From Acetobacteraceae bacterium (GTDB lineage Bacteria > Pseudomonadota > Alphaproteobacteria > Acetobacterales > Acetobacteraceae), in NCBI GenBank assembly GCA_027489135.1, contig JAIYAI010000460.1:1-13070 (forward strand): a stretch of 13,070 nt of DNA. The letters are read 5' to 3'. This document shows positions 1-7,330 of this stretch, piece by piece. The translations under genes were made by a program, and so were the position numbers. Under the pieces are notes generated by a model, which saw only the letters and a list, made by a program, of their open reading frames with translations, was not told the origin of the DNA and did no database searches. Position 1 is the first letter of the stretch, and every line of letters starts with the position of its first letter.

Positions 1-1572
1 CATGTGCTGCTGGCCGAGGGGCGGGAGGACCGCGCCTTCCTCAGCTCGCACTGCACCGGCTGGGACCGCCTGCGCCCCGTCATCACCGGCGAGGCGGACG
101 GCACGCCCAAGACTCCCGAATGGGCCGCCGCCATCACCGGCGTTCCGGCCGAAACCATCATCCGCCTCGCGCGGGAGATCGCCGGCACCCCCGCCATGCT
201 GGCCGCCACCTGGTCGCTGCAGCGCGCCGACTATGGCGAGCAGCCCTGGTGGATGCTGACCGCGCTCGCCGCGATGCTCGGCAATATCGGCAAGCCGGGG
301 CAGGGGGTCGCCTTCGGCTATGGCAGCTCGGGTGGCATGGGCGCGCCGCGGCGCGAACTGCCGGCCGTGTCGTCCCCCACCGCCCGCAACCCGGTACCGC
401 TGACCATCCCCGTCGGCCGCGTGACGGATCTGCTGGAACGCCCGGGCGAGGTGCTGCAGGCCAATGGCCGCGACATCGTGCTGCCGGACATCCGCATGGT
501 CTGGTGGGCCGGCGGCAATCCCTTCCATCACCACCAGGACCTCAACCGCTTCCTGCGCGCCTGGTCACGCCCCGAGACCATCGTGGTGCAGGAGCCCTGG
601 TGGACCGCGCTCGCCCGCCATGCCGACATCGTCCTGCCGGCGACGACGACGCTCGAGAGGAACGACATCGCCTCCTCCAGCCGCGACCGCTTCGTCCGCG
701 CCATGCACCAGGCCATCCCGCCGCTGGCCCAGGCGCGCAACGACCACGACATGCTGGCCGACATCGCCGACGCGATGGGTTTCCGCGACCGCTTCACCGA
801 GCAGCGCAACGAGGAAGCCTGGCTGCGCCACCTCTACGAGCGCTGGCGCCAGGTCTGCGCCGGCCTCGGCTTCGACGCGCCGGACTTCGACCGCTTCTGG
901 GAAGCAGGCCATGTCGAGACGCCCGATCCCGCGCCGGCGGAGGCCTACACCATCTTCAGCGACTTCCGCCGCGACCCGGCGGAGCACCCGCTCGACACCC
1001 CCTCCGGCAAGGTCGAGCTGTTCAGCGAGACCATCGCCAGCTTCGGCTACGACGACTGCCCCGGCCATCCGGTGTGGAAGGCGCCGCGCGAATGGCTCGG
1101 CGCGGCGAAGGCGAAGGACTACCCGCTGCACCTGCTCAGCTACCAGCCCGCCACCCGGCTGCACGGTCAGCTCGATACCGGCCGCGTCGCCGCCGCCGAC
1201 AAGATCCAGGGGCGGGAGCCGATCCTGCTGCACCCGGAGGACGCCGCCGCGCGCGGCCTCGTCGCGGGGCAGGTGGTGCGCGTCTTCAACGATCGCGGCG
1301 CCTGCCTCGGCGGGCTGCGCCTCGACGACCGGGTCATGCGCGGCGTCGCGCTGATGGCGACGGGCGCCTGGTTCGACCCGCTGGAGCCCGGCGTGCCCGG
1401 CAGCCTCTGCGTGCACGGCAATCCGAACGTGCTGACCGCCGATATCGGCACCTCGCGCCTCGGCCAGGGTCCCTCCGCGCAGTCCTGCCTGGTGCAGGTG
1501 GAGGCCTGGACCGCGCCGCTGCCGCCGGTGCGCGTGCATGCGCCGCCGCCGATCGAGGAGAGCGCCGCCTGA
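1..1572 (+). CDS. Molybdopterin-dependent S/N-oxide reductase, BisC/TorA-like (5' truncated by window)
   Basis: This is the C-terminal 523 residues of a DMSO-reductase-superfamily molybdoenzyme that binds a bis-MGD cofactor. The frame is open at base 1, so the N-terminal part, including any Tat signal, is missing. The first visible codon, GTG at 4, is not a convincing start. Recognisable segments are TWSLQRADYGEQPWW (about fragment residues 70-84), GGNPFHHHQDLNRF (171-184), EPWWTALARHADIVLPATTT (198-217) followed by LERND, and, near the C-terminus, the molybdopterin-dinucleotide-binding domain with HLLSYQPATRLHGQLD and CVHGNPNVLT. This pattern is typical of biotin sulfoxide, TMAO and DMSO reductases (BisC/TorA/DorA). 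These reduce S- or N-oxides using electrons from a quinol/cytochrome or a cytoplasmic donor. The substrate cannot be read from this fragment. The stop codon overlaps the next gene's ATG by one base, suggesting translational coupling to a secreted PhoX-like protein. Family call is firm; BisC versus TorA-like is uncertain. Confidence 0.9.
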   Translation, partial: HVLLAEGREDRAFLSSHCTGWDRLRPVITGEADGTPKTPEWAAAITGVPAETIIRLAREIAGTPAMLAATWSLQRADYGEQPWWMLTALAAMLGNIGKPGQGVAFGYGSSGGMGAPRRELPAVSSPTARNPVPLTIPVGRVTDLLERPGEVLQANGRDIVLPDIRMVWWAGGNPFHHHQDLNRFLRAWSRPETIVVQEPWWTALARHADIVLPATTTLERNDIASSSRDRFVRAMHQAIPPLAQARNDHDMLADIADAMGFRDRFTEQRNEEAWLRHLYERWRQVCAGLGFDAPDFDRFWEAGHVETPDPAPAEAYTIFSDFRRDPAEHPLDTPSGKVELFSETIASFGYDDCPGHPVWKAPREWLGAAKAKDYPLHLLSYQPATRLHGQLDTGRVAAADKIQGREPILLHPEDAAARGLVAGQVVRVFNDRGACLGGLRLDDRVMRGVALMATGAWFDPLEPGVPGSLCVHGNPNVLTADIGTSRLGQGPSAQSCLVQVEAWTAPLPPVRVHAPPPIEESAA

Positions 1573-3089
1573 TGCGCCGCCGGGTCCTGCTGCTGGCCGG
1601 CGCCGCCCTGGCCGCGCCGGCGCCGCTGCACGCCCAAGCCCCGGGCTTTGGCATCCCGGTCGGCCAGGACGACCGCACGGCGCCCGGCTTTCGCCGCGAC
1701 GCGCTGCTCCGCTGGGGCGACCGCGTCCTCGGCGATGCGCCGGCCTGGGACCCGGACAATCCGGACCCGGAGGCATCGGCGCTGCAATTCGGTTGGGACG
1801 CGCGGGTCTGCGGCGTCCTCGCCTCGCCGCGCGCGGCCGATGGCGTGGCCCGCGCCGTGCTCGCCGTGGCGCACCCTTCGGTCGATGCCGTCATGGCCTG
1901 GCCTGGCGCGGCGGACCGGCCGGTGGTGGCTCTGGCCATGCAGGGCGCCTCGCTGGTGAACCTGGAGCAGCAGCGGGGCCGCTGGATCGCCGTGGATGGT
2001 GGCTTCCAGAGCCGCCGGCTCGGCGGTTCCACCCTGTGTCGCCTCTCCGGCCCCGCCGCGGGCGAAGGCGGCGGGGTCCTCGGCCTGCTCGGCCCCTCGG
2101 GCGGCTGCGTGACTCCCTGGGGCAGCCTGCTGCTGGCGGAGGGCGAGGCGGAGCCCTGGCTGCGGCGCCTTGCCGCCGCCGAACCGCGCTTTGGTGATGG
2201 CGCAGGCTTCGGATGGGTCGCCGAACTCGATCCGCTCGATCCGCAATCGGTGCCGACGAAGCGCACCGCGCTCGGCCGCATGGCGCATGGCGATGCCGCC
2301 GCCGCGACCGGCGGGGCGGGACAGGCGGTGGTCTATCTCTGCGACCGGCGGGCGGGGGGCATGCTGTATCGCTTCGTCTCCGCCGGAGCCGGGACCGCGG
2401 CGGACGCGCTGGACGAGGGCACGCTCTTCGTCGCGCAGGTCGCGGGGGCGGCGCTGCGCTGGCTGCCGCTGCCGGAGGGGGCGGGCACCGCGCGCGATCC
2501 CGCCGCCGCCGGGCGCGCGGCGGGCGGCACCCCGATGGACATGCCGTCGGGCCTCGGCCTCGATCCGCGCCAGGCCCGGCTGCTGGTCGCCTGCCGCGGC
2601 GGGGCGGGCAGCCCGCTCGGCCATGTGCTGGAGATCCGGCCCGCCGGCGGCGACCACGCGGCGCCAGAGGCCGCCAGCGCGCTGCTGTTTGCCGCCGGCG
2701 ATCCGGCGGGGCCGGGGCGCTACGGCGGCAGCGGCCTGGCGCCCGGCAGCGCCTTTCCCGAACGCCCCGACTGCGTCGCCATCGATGCGCGGGGCCGTGC
2801 CTGGATCGGCACCGCCCTGGCCGGGGAGATCCGCGCCCAGGCCGCCGGGATCTTCGCGGTGCCGCTGGAAGGGCCGCAGCGCGGCGTGCCGGCGGCGGTC
2901 TATGGCGCGCCGCGGGGGGCGACGATCGGCGGCCTCGCCCTGCCGCCGGAGGGCGGGATGCTGCTGGCCGGCGTCCGCCACCCCGGCGCCGGACCGGGCC
3001 AGAGCTTCGCCCGGCCCGGCACGCGCTGGCCGCAATTCCAGCCCGGCATCCCGCCGCGCTCCACGCTGATCGGGCTGGGGCCGGGCTAG
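1572..3089 (+). CDS. PhoX-family (DUF839) secreted protein, divergent at metal-ligand positions
   Basis: This 505-residue protein carries an N-terminal signal (MRRRVLLLAGAALAAPAPLH, cleavage near AQA at 21-23), so it is probably exported. The body follows the PhoX alkaline-phosphatase family. It has DALLRWGDRVLGDAP (43-57), ALQFGWDARVCGVL (70-83), VTPWGSLLLAEGE (180-192), TKRTALGRMAHG (229-240), MLYRFVSAG (264-272), SPLGHVLEI (347-355), FPERPDCVAIDARGRAWIGT (395-414) and a C-terminal VRHPG...RWPQF block (468-489). Length suits the family, in which a beta-propeller holds an Fe/Ca cofactor and hydrolyses phosphate esters. From memory, typical members read NNCAGGxTPWGTxLTCEE and GDDERxEYxYxF. 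Here these are GPSGGCVTPWGSLLLAEGE and LCDRRAGGMLYRF, so the iron-binding cysteine is displaced and several acidic residues are absent. Phosphatase activity is therefore doubtful. ATG overlaps the upstream stop as ATGA, which supports this start. Confidence 0.85.
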   Translation: MRRRVLLLAGAALAAPAPLHAQAPGFGIPVGQDDRTAPGFRRDALLRWGDRVLGDAPAWDPDNPDPEASALQFGWDARVCGVLASPRAADGVARAVLAVAHPSVDAVMAWPGAADRPVVALAMQGASLVNLEQQRGRWIAVDGGFQSRRLGGSTLCRLSGPAAGEGGGVLGLLGPSGGCVTPWGSLLLAEGEAEPWLRRLAAAEPRFGDGAGFGWVAELDPLDPQSVPTKRTALGRMAHGDAAAATGGAGQAVVYLCDRRAGGMLYRFVSAGAGTAADALDEGTLFVAQVAGAALRWLPLPEGAGTARDPAAAGRAAGGTPMDMPSGLGLDPRQARLLVACRGGAGSPLGHVLEIRPAGGDHAAPEAASALLFAAGDPAGPGRYGGSGLAPGSAFPERPDCVAIDARGRAWIGTALAGEIRAQAAGIFAVPLEGPQRGVPAAVYGAPRGATIGGLALPPEGGMLLAGVRHPGAGPGQSFARPGTRWPQFQPGIPPRSTLIGLGPG

Positions 3090-3092
3090 GCG

Positions 3093-3752
3093 ATGGCCGC
3101 ATCCGCCGACCCGCGGCCGGAGCCGCGCGGCGCCGCCGCGGCAACCCTGCTGCTGCTGCTCGTGCTGCTGGAAGGGCTGCACGACCGCTTCCGCTTCTGG
3201 CCGGACTGGGTGACGCTGATCGCGGTGATCATCTGCCTCGGCGCCATGGCGGGGGTCAGCCTCGCACGCGATCCGCGCCGCTGGCTGCGGGTGGAGCGCC
3301 CGCTCGTGCTGGCCTTCGCCGCGATCATCCTGATCTCCCAGGCGATGGCGCTGACCGCGGTCATCGACCACATCATCCGGGGCGGCAGCGATGCCGACGG
3401 CATCCACCTGCTCTCCTCCAGCGTGGTGATCTGGGGCAGCAACGTCGTCGCCTTCTCGCTGCTCTACTGGCAGATCGACGGCGGCGGGCCGGAGGCGCGG
3501 ATGCGCGACGGCGACCCGATCGGCGAATGGCTCTTCCCGGAGGCCGCCAATCCCGGCGCGGTGCCGCCGGGCTGGCGGCCACGCTTCGTCGACTATCTCT
3601 TCCTCGGCTTCGCGACGGCGACCGCCTTCAGCACGACGGACACGCTGCCGCTGTCGCACCGCGCCAAGCTGCTGATGATGGCGGAGGCGCTCATCTCGCT
3701 CGGCACGCTGGCCGTGGTGGCGTCGCGGGCGATCAACGTGCTGGGATCCTGA
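3093..3752 (+). CDS. Multi-pass inner-membrane protein with pore-loop-like segment, unknown function
   Basis: This 219-residue protein begins three bases after the PhoX-like stop, so it probably ends the same operon. Hydrophobic segments lie near residues 17-30, 38-57, 70-92, 104-127, 166-180 and 193-214, giving five or six membrane passes. A polar loop at 128-164 contains many charged residues and prolines. After the loop, FVDYLFLGFATATAFSTTDT (165-184) is followed by LPLSHRAKLLMMAEALISLG. That arrangement resembles the pore helix and selectivity-filter region of small two-pass cation channels, where a Thr-rich stretch sits between two helices. It also resembles uncharacterised small membrane proteins that I have seen annotated only as DUF or hypothetical. 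I do not recognise a characterised family, and the channel idea is inference from one motif. The gene ends nine bases from the stop of a convergent gene. Confidence 0.85.
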   Translation: MAASADPRPEPRGAAAATLLLLLVLLEGLHDRFRFWPDWVTLIAVIICLGAMAGVSLARDPRRWLRVERPLVLAFAAIILISQAMALTAVIDHIIRGGSDADGIHLLSSSVVIWGSNVVAFSLLYWQIDGGGPEARMRDGDPIGEWLFPEAANPGAVPPGWRPRFVDYLFLGFATATAFSTTDTLPLSHRAKLLMMAEALISLGTLAVVASRAINVLGS

Positions 3753-3761
3753 GCGGGCGGA

Positions 3762-4082
3762 TCAGCCGACCAGGGCGAGCAGCGCACCGCTGATGGCGGC
3801 CATCGCCTGCGATGCATGCGCGCGGCCGAGCAGGTCACGGGCCCGCTCGACCGCGGTGACGGCGCGGCCGAGGGCCGGGTTGCTGCCATCCAGGCCGCCG
3901 AGACGCGCGAGGCAGTGCGACGCGTTGTCGAGATCGATCCAGGCGCGCTCCACCTGCCCCTCGCGCAGCGCCTGCCGCACCGCGCGCAGCGCGTCGACCA
4001 CGGGCAGCGGCGCGGTCTCCGTGTACCAGCCCTGATCCGGGCCGTGCCGGAGGTGCGACGACGCGGGGCGGGAACGGGGCAT
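3762..4082 (-). CDS. Small helical protein of unknown function
   Basis: This 106-residue frame reads MPRSRPASSHLRHGPDQGWY at its N-terminus and then becomes amphipathic and helix-rich, with VVDALRAVRQALREGQVERA and LGRAVTAVERARDLLGRAHA. I see no signal peptide, membrane helix or metal-binding motif. An AAGG-type Shine-Dalgarno sequence lies six bases before the ATG at 4082, which favours this start over a longer in-frame extension reaching 4190 that has low-complexity, Arg/Ser-rich sequence. It is the last gene of the minus-strand run, 202 bases downstream of the substrate-binding protein, and ends nine bases from the convergent membrane-protein gene. The tandem helices could form a small helical bundle, but no function is recognised. 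The ordinary codon usage, ribosome-binding site and close convergent packing support a real gene. Confidence 0.65.
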   Translation of the reverse strand: MPRSRPASSHLRHGPDQGWYTETAPLPVVDALRAVRQALREGQVERAWIDLDNASHCLARLGGLDGSNPALGRAVTAVERARDLLGRAHASQAMAAISGALLALVG

Positions 4083-4284
4083 GCGATGCCTTCGATCGGC
4101 TTGGGGGGACGACGATGCGGTGCACCCTAGCCGCGTCGAGGTAACCTGCCTGGCGCCGATGGATGATCTTCGCGACAGGCCATGCCGCATCCCCGCAATG
4201 GTTCGGCACCGGTCCCGCCGCCCGCTGCGCGGCCCGCATCGCCCGTTTGGATGGGAATGCGTCGCGCCGCGGGGTGGCCGCCGG

Positions 4285-5955
4285 CTAACGCCCTAGCCAC
4301 GTCTCCGCCCAGAGGCTGCTCGGGTTGAGGTGCCCGGTCGGCGTCACCCCCTCCAGCCAGCGCGGCCAGACATGCGCGTCGGAGCGGAACCAGAGCGGCA
4401 TGGCCGGAAGATCCTCGGCATAGATCGCCTGGAAGCGGGCCCAGAGGGCCCGGCGCTTCTCGCGGTCGAGTTCGATCGGGATGGCCTGCAGCAGCGCGTC
4501 CATCTCGGCGTTGCGATAGCCGCCGTAGTTCTGGCCGGACCAGTTGCGCGCCTCGGTCGGGATCTCCTCGGAATGCAGGGTGCTGCGGGGCACGCTTTCC
4601 GGGGCGCTGATCCAGGCGAACATCACCGCGCCCTGGAAGCGGCGGCGTGACAGGGTTTCCGCGAAGAGGACGCGCGGCGGCTCGTTCCTGATGCGCGTCT
4701 CGATCCCGGCCTGGCGCCACATGCCCTGCAGGACCTGCTGCACCTGTTCGCGCGCCCGGTTGCCGGCGGTGGTCATGAGGTCGAGCGAGAGGCGCTCGCC
4801 GGCGGCGTTGCGGCGGATGCCGTCCGGGCCGCGGGTCCAGCCGGCCTCCTCCAGCAGCGCATTGGCGCGGGCGAGGTCGAAGCCGGCGACCGGGATGCCC
4901 GTGTCATGCATGACGTCGAGCGGGTTGACGCTGGTGGTCGCCACGCGCTGCCGGCCCTCGAACTGGCGGGCGACGATCTGCGCCCGGTCGGTGGCCAGCA
5001 GGAGGGCGCGGCGGACGCGGATGTCGGACAGGGCCGGGTGGTCGTGGCGGAGGTCGAGATGCTCGTAGATCAGGCCGGGGCGGTAGAGGAAGCGGAAGCG
5101 GTCGCCGGTGCGGCGTTCGAGCGCCGCGGCCTGCTCGACCGGCAGGCCGAGTTCGCCCGCGATCATGTCGACCTGGCCGGCGAGAAGCTGGGCCTCCAGC
5201 GCCGTGGTGTTCTCGACGGTGCGGATCTGGATGCGGCGGAAGCCGGGGGCGGGGCCGGACCAGGTGGGGTTGCGCTCCAGCGTGATGCCGGCGCCGGGCT
5301 GCACGGCGGTGATGCGGAAGGGGCCTGACCAGAGGGCGGGGTTGGTGGTCTCCGTGTCGTAGGCGGTGCGGCTGCGATAGGCGCGGGGATCGGCCTCCCA
5401 GCGGGCGCGCTCGATATGGGCGGGCAGCGGCTGGAAGTCGCCGAGCGAGGCGAATTCGAAGGTGACGCGGTCGAAGCGGATGGTGATGGTGCGCGGGTCG
5501 TCGACGCTGAGCGCGTAGGCGGAGCGGTAGAACTCGGTGCCGCCGAAGCCGGTCGCCTCGTTGCGCCCGGCGTCCCAGGCGAAGCGGAGATCCTCGGCCG
5601 AGACGGGCGTGCCGTCGCCCCAGCGCAGCCCCTCGCGCAGGCGCCAGGTGACGCGAATGCCGGGCTTGCCGTCCGGCGTCGTCTCCCGCACGGCGAGGCC
5701 GTTCTCCAGCGTCGGCAGCGTCTCGCAGAACAGGCAGGTGAGTTTCCAGTCCGCGTCATAGGCGGTCACGGGCCGGCGGGCGAAGCCGAGCACGTAGGAC
5801 TTCGCCGCCATGTTCTCGATGTTGGGATGGAAGGTGGAGGGGAACTGGGTGATGCCGATGGTGAGGCTGTCGCGCGCGGGCGGCGGCTGGGCCGCGGCGG
5901 ATGTCGCCACCGCGGCAGCGAGGGCGAGAGCGATCAGGTGGGATCGAAGGGCCAT
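4285..5955 (-). CDS. ABC transporter substrate-binding protein, family 5 (peptide/nickel type)
   Basis: This 556-residue periplasmic solute-binding protein has a clear signal peptide (MALRSHLIALALAAAVATSA, cleavage near AAA|QPPP at about 22). It carries the SBP family 5 layout: LTIGITQFPSTFHPNIEN at the mature N-terminus, the signature WRLREGLRWGDGTPVSAEDL with FAWD (104-128), the ligand-cleft region NPALWSGPFRI, and the C-terminal IYAEDLPAMPLWFRSDAHVW. This family delivers oligopeptides, dipeptides, nickel or opines to an ABC importer. No permease or ATPase gene is nearby, so ligand and partner are unknown. The start at 5955 is supported by the signal peptide and by GGAG seven bases upstream. 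Both lie inside the 3' end of the toxin gene, a 22-base same-strand overlap in another frame. No other methionine is available before the mature domain. CLFCE (74-78) is a minor oddity, with two cysteines in an exported protein. Confidence 0.93.
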   Translation of the reverse strand: MALRSHLIALALAAAVATSAAAQPPPARDSLTIGITQFPSTFHPNIENMAAKSYVLGFARRPVTAYDADWKLTCLFCETLPTLENGLAVRETTPDGKPGIRVTWRLREGLRWGDGTPVSAEDLRFAWDAGRNEATGFGGTEFYRSAYALSVDDPRTITIRFDRVTFEFASLGDFQPLPAHIERARWEADPRAYRSRTAYDTETTNPALWSGPFRITAVQPGAGITLERNPTWSGPAPGFRRIQIRTVENTTALEAQLLAGQVDMIAGELGLPVEQAAALERRTGDRFRFLYRPGLIYEHLDLRHDHPALSDIRVRRALLLATDRAQIVARQFEGRQRVATTSVNPLDVMHDTGIPVAGFDLARANALLEEAGWTRGPDGIRRNAAGERLSLDLMTTAGNRAREQVQQVLQGMWRQAGIETRIRNEPPRVLFAETLSRRRFQGAVMFAWISAPESVPRSTLHSEEIPTEARNWSGQNYGGYRNAEMDALLQAIPIELDREKRRALWARFQAIYAEDLPAMPLWFRSDAHVWPRWLEGVTPTGHLNPSSLWAETWLGR

Positions 5956-6221
5956 CGACGCGCTCCGTGCCAGACGGCGATGATGCGAAGCCGGTCGGGG
6001 GCCTCGACGACGTAGATCAGGCGGAACGGCGTGTGCGGCACCTGCGCCGCCCTGCAGCCATCCGGCATGAGCTGCCCGCTCGCCGGAAAGGCCAGGATGC
6101 GATCCGCGGTGGTCCGGATGGCGGCGACGATTCGGTCCGCGGCATCCGGATCGTCCTGGGCGATGTAGCCTCGGGCTTCCTGAAGCTGGCGCTGCGCGAA
6201 GGCGGACCAGAGAAGCGGCAT
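5934..6221 (-). CDS. Type II toxin, RelE/ParE superfamily
   Basis: This 95-residue protein has the RelE/ParE toxin layout: an N-terminal helical hairpin (WSAFAQRQLQEARGYIAQDD, 5-24, then PDAADRIVAAIRTTADRIL) and a beta-sheet core with FPASGQ (45-50), HTPFRLIYVVE (63-73) and the typical ending LRIIAVWHGARRW (78-90). Members inhibit DNA gyrase (ParE) or cleave mRNA on ribosomes (RelE); the sequence looks closer to ParE but the target cannot be decided here. The start at 6221 lies one base after the antitoxin stop (TGACATG), the usual arrangement of a type II toxin-antitoxin operon. A longer frame reaching 6287 would overlap the antitoxin gene and is less likely. The 3' end overlaps the start of the substrate-binding-protein gene by 22 bases. 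No frameshift or truncation is visible, so the module may be functional. Confidence 0.88.
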   Translation of the reverse strand: MPLLWSAFAQRQLQEARGYIAQDDPDAADRIVAAIRTTADRILAFPASGQLMPDGCRAAQVPHTPFRLIYVVEAPDRLRIIAVWHGARRWPFDPT

Positions 6222-6222
6222 G

Positions 6223-6471
6223 TCACCGCTGGACGCGCAACTGACGCGCCCAGGCTTCAAGCTCCGCCATGACGTCCTCGTGCGCAACGACGCGCCCTGC
6301 GGCGATATCGGCCTGCCCGTGCGCGATCATGTCGGCCAGTTCGTCGGCGGCCTCGAGCGTTTCCTGCAGGGCGCGGCGGACGATGTCCGCCTCGCTCGAA
6401 TGGCTGCGGGCGGCGAAGGCGCTCAGCCGCTCGCCGAGTTCGTCCGGCACCTCCACGCTGATCCGCGCCAT
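6223..6471 (-). CDS. Type II antitoxin, ribbon-helix-helix (CopG/ParD-like)
   Basis: This 82-residue protein starts MARISVEVPDELGERLSAFA, a beta-strand followed by a helix, as in ribbon-helix-helix DNA-binding proteins. SSEADIVRRALQETLEA (25-41) forms the second helix. The C-terminal part contains AAGRVVAHEDVMAELEAWAR (56-75), the toxin-binding tail seen in many ParD/CopG-like antitoxins, with the characteristic HEDVMAELEAW. By family knowledge it would dimerise, neutralise the downstream toxin and repress its own promoter with it. An AGAGGGA ribosome-binding site lies about ten bases upstream. The gene starts 47 bases beyond the pyrE stop on the same strand, so the module may be transcribed from its own promoter, from pyrE, or both. 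Confidence 0.88.
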   Translation of the reverse strand: MARISVEVPDELGERLSAFAARSHSSEADIVRRALQETLEAADELADMIAHGQADIAAGRVVAHEDVMAELEAWARQLRVQR

Positions 6472-6518
6472 CGCCGATTGTTCCCTCTACTCCGCTGGCT
6501 GGTGGCCGATGCTCCTGC

Positions 6519-7259
6519 CTACTCCGCCGCCTTCTTCGCCATCACCGCCCGCGCTTCCTCGAGCGACCCCGGCCCGCCGCGGGACTTCGACCAGGCCACC
6601 GGATCGCCGAGGAATTTCCGCACCTCGCCCAGCGCCGAATCGGCGAAATACGGACGCTCCCGGCAGACCTCCAGCACGTCCCACCAGGTGCACAGGTGAT
6701 GCAGGTTCAGCCCCATGCCCTTCATCTGCTCGAAGCTGCCTGGGAAGACGCCGTAGTAGAAGACCACGAAGGTGTGCTCGCAGGTCGCACCCGCATCGCG
6801 CAGCGCCTGGGCGAAGCGGATCTTCGACCCGCCATCGGTGGTCAGGTCCTCGACCAGGAGGGTGTTCTTGCCCTCCGGCACGTCGCCCTCGATCTGCGCG
6901 CCGCGGCCGAAGCCCTTGGGCTGCTTCCGGACATAGGCCATGGGCGTCATCATCCGGTCCGCGATCCAGGCGGCGAAGGGAATCCCCGCCGTCTCGCCGC
7001 CGGCCACCACGTCGATGCTCTCGTAGCCCACGTGCCGGCCGATCTTCTCGACCGCGAGGTCGCAGATCCGCGTGCGGGCGCGCGGGAAATAGATGATCTT
7101 GCGGCAGTCGATGTAGACCGGGCTCTTCCAGCCCGAGGTGAAGGTGTAGGGCTCCTCGGGGCGGAAATTGACCGCCTTGATCTCCAGCAGGATACGCGCG
7201 GTCGTCAGCGCGGCGTCGCGGTCCCATTCGGTGGCGTGGTGGGGGGCGGAGGCGGCCAT
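6519..7259 (-). CDS. pyrE: Orotate phosphoribosyltransferase
   Basis: This enzyme converts orotate and PRPP to orotidine 5'-phosphate and pyrophosphate in cytoplasmic pyrimidine synthesis. Its 246 residues contain the hallmarks: FTSGWKSPVYIDCRKI (40-55), the flexible-loop region with lysines YVRKQPKGFG (109-118), and the PRPP-binding signature LLVEDLTTDGGS (134-145). It is longer than the roughly 215-residue enteric enzyme, with extra C-terminal sequence (TWWDVLEVCRERPYF and onward), consistent with the long form common in alphaproteobacteria. The ATG at 7259 is preceded by AGGA seven bases upstream. It is divergent from an ELM1-family gene 71 bases away, and a toxin-antitoxin pair follows on the same strand. 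No other pyrimidine gene is in the window. Confidence 0.97.
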   Translation of the reverse strand: MAASAPHHATEWDRDAALTTARILLEIKAVNFRPEEPYTFTSGWKSPVYIDCRKIIYFPRARTRICDLAVEKIGRHVGYESIDVVAGGETAGIPFAAWIADRMMTPMAYVRKQPKGFGRGAQIEGDVPEGKNTLLVEDLTTDGGSKIRFAQALRDAGATCEHTFVVFYYGVFPGSFEQMKGMGLNLHHLCTWWDVLEVCRERPYFADSALGEVRKFLGDPVAWSKSRGGPGSLEEARAVMAKKAAE

Positions 7260-7330
7260 GGCGGGGTCCTGTCGGCGGTCGGCCGTACCTAACGGGCGGG
7301 GCGGGGGTCGTCCATCGAAGAGGGTGCGGC

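Noticed and set aside
120..1571. Long plus-strand open frame upstream of the PhoX-like start
   Set aside because: It is Arg/Pro/His-rich shadow sequence of the molybdoenzyme gene; only the part from 1572 has a signal peptide and family motifs.
1167..3659. 830-residue minus-strand open frame
   Set aside because: Antisense to two well-supported genes, low-complexity Arg/Ala/Gly composition and no domain; a product of GC-rich codon usage.
4078..4090. GGCAT-GCG-ATGCC palindrome over the start codon of the small helical gene
   Set aside because: Short, with a 3-base loop, and likely chance in this composition; not enough to call a regulatory hairpin.
4083..4284. 202-base gap searched for tRNA, small RNA, terminator or a missed gene
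   Set aside because: No cloverleaf, no stem followed by a T-run, and no frame with a credible start and composition.
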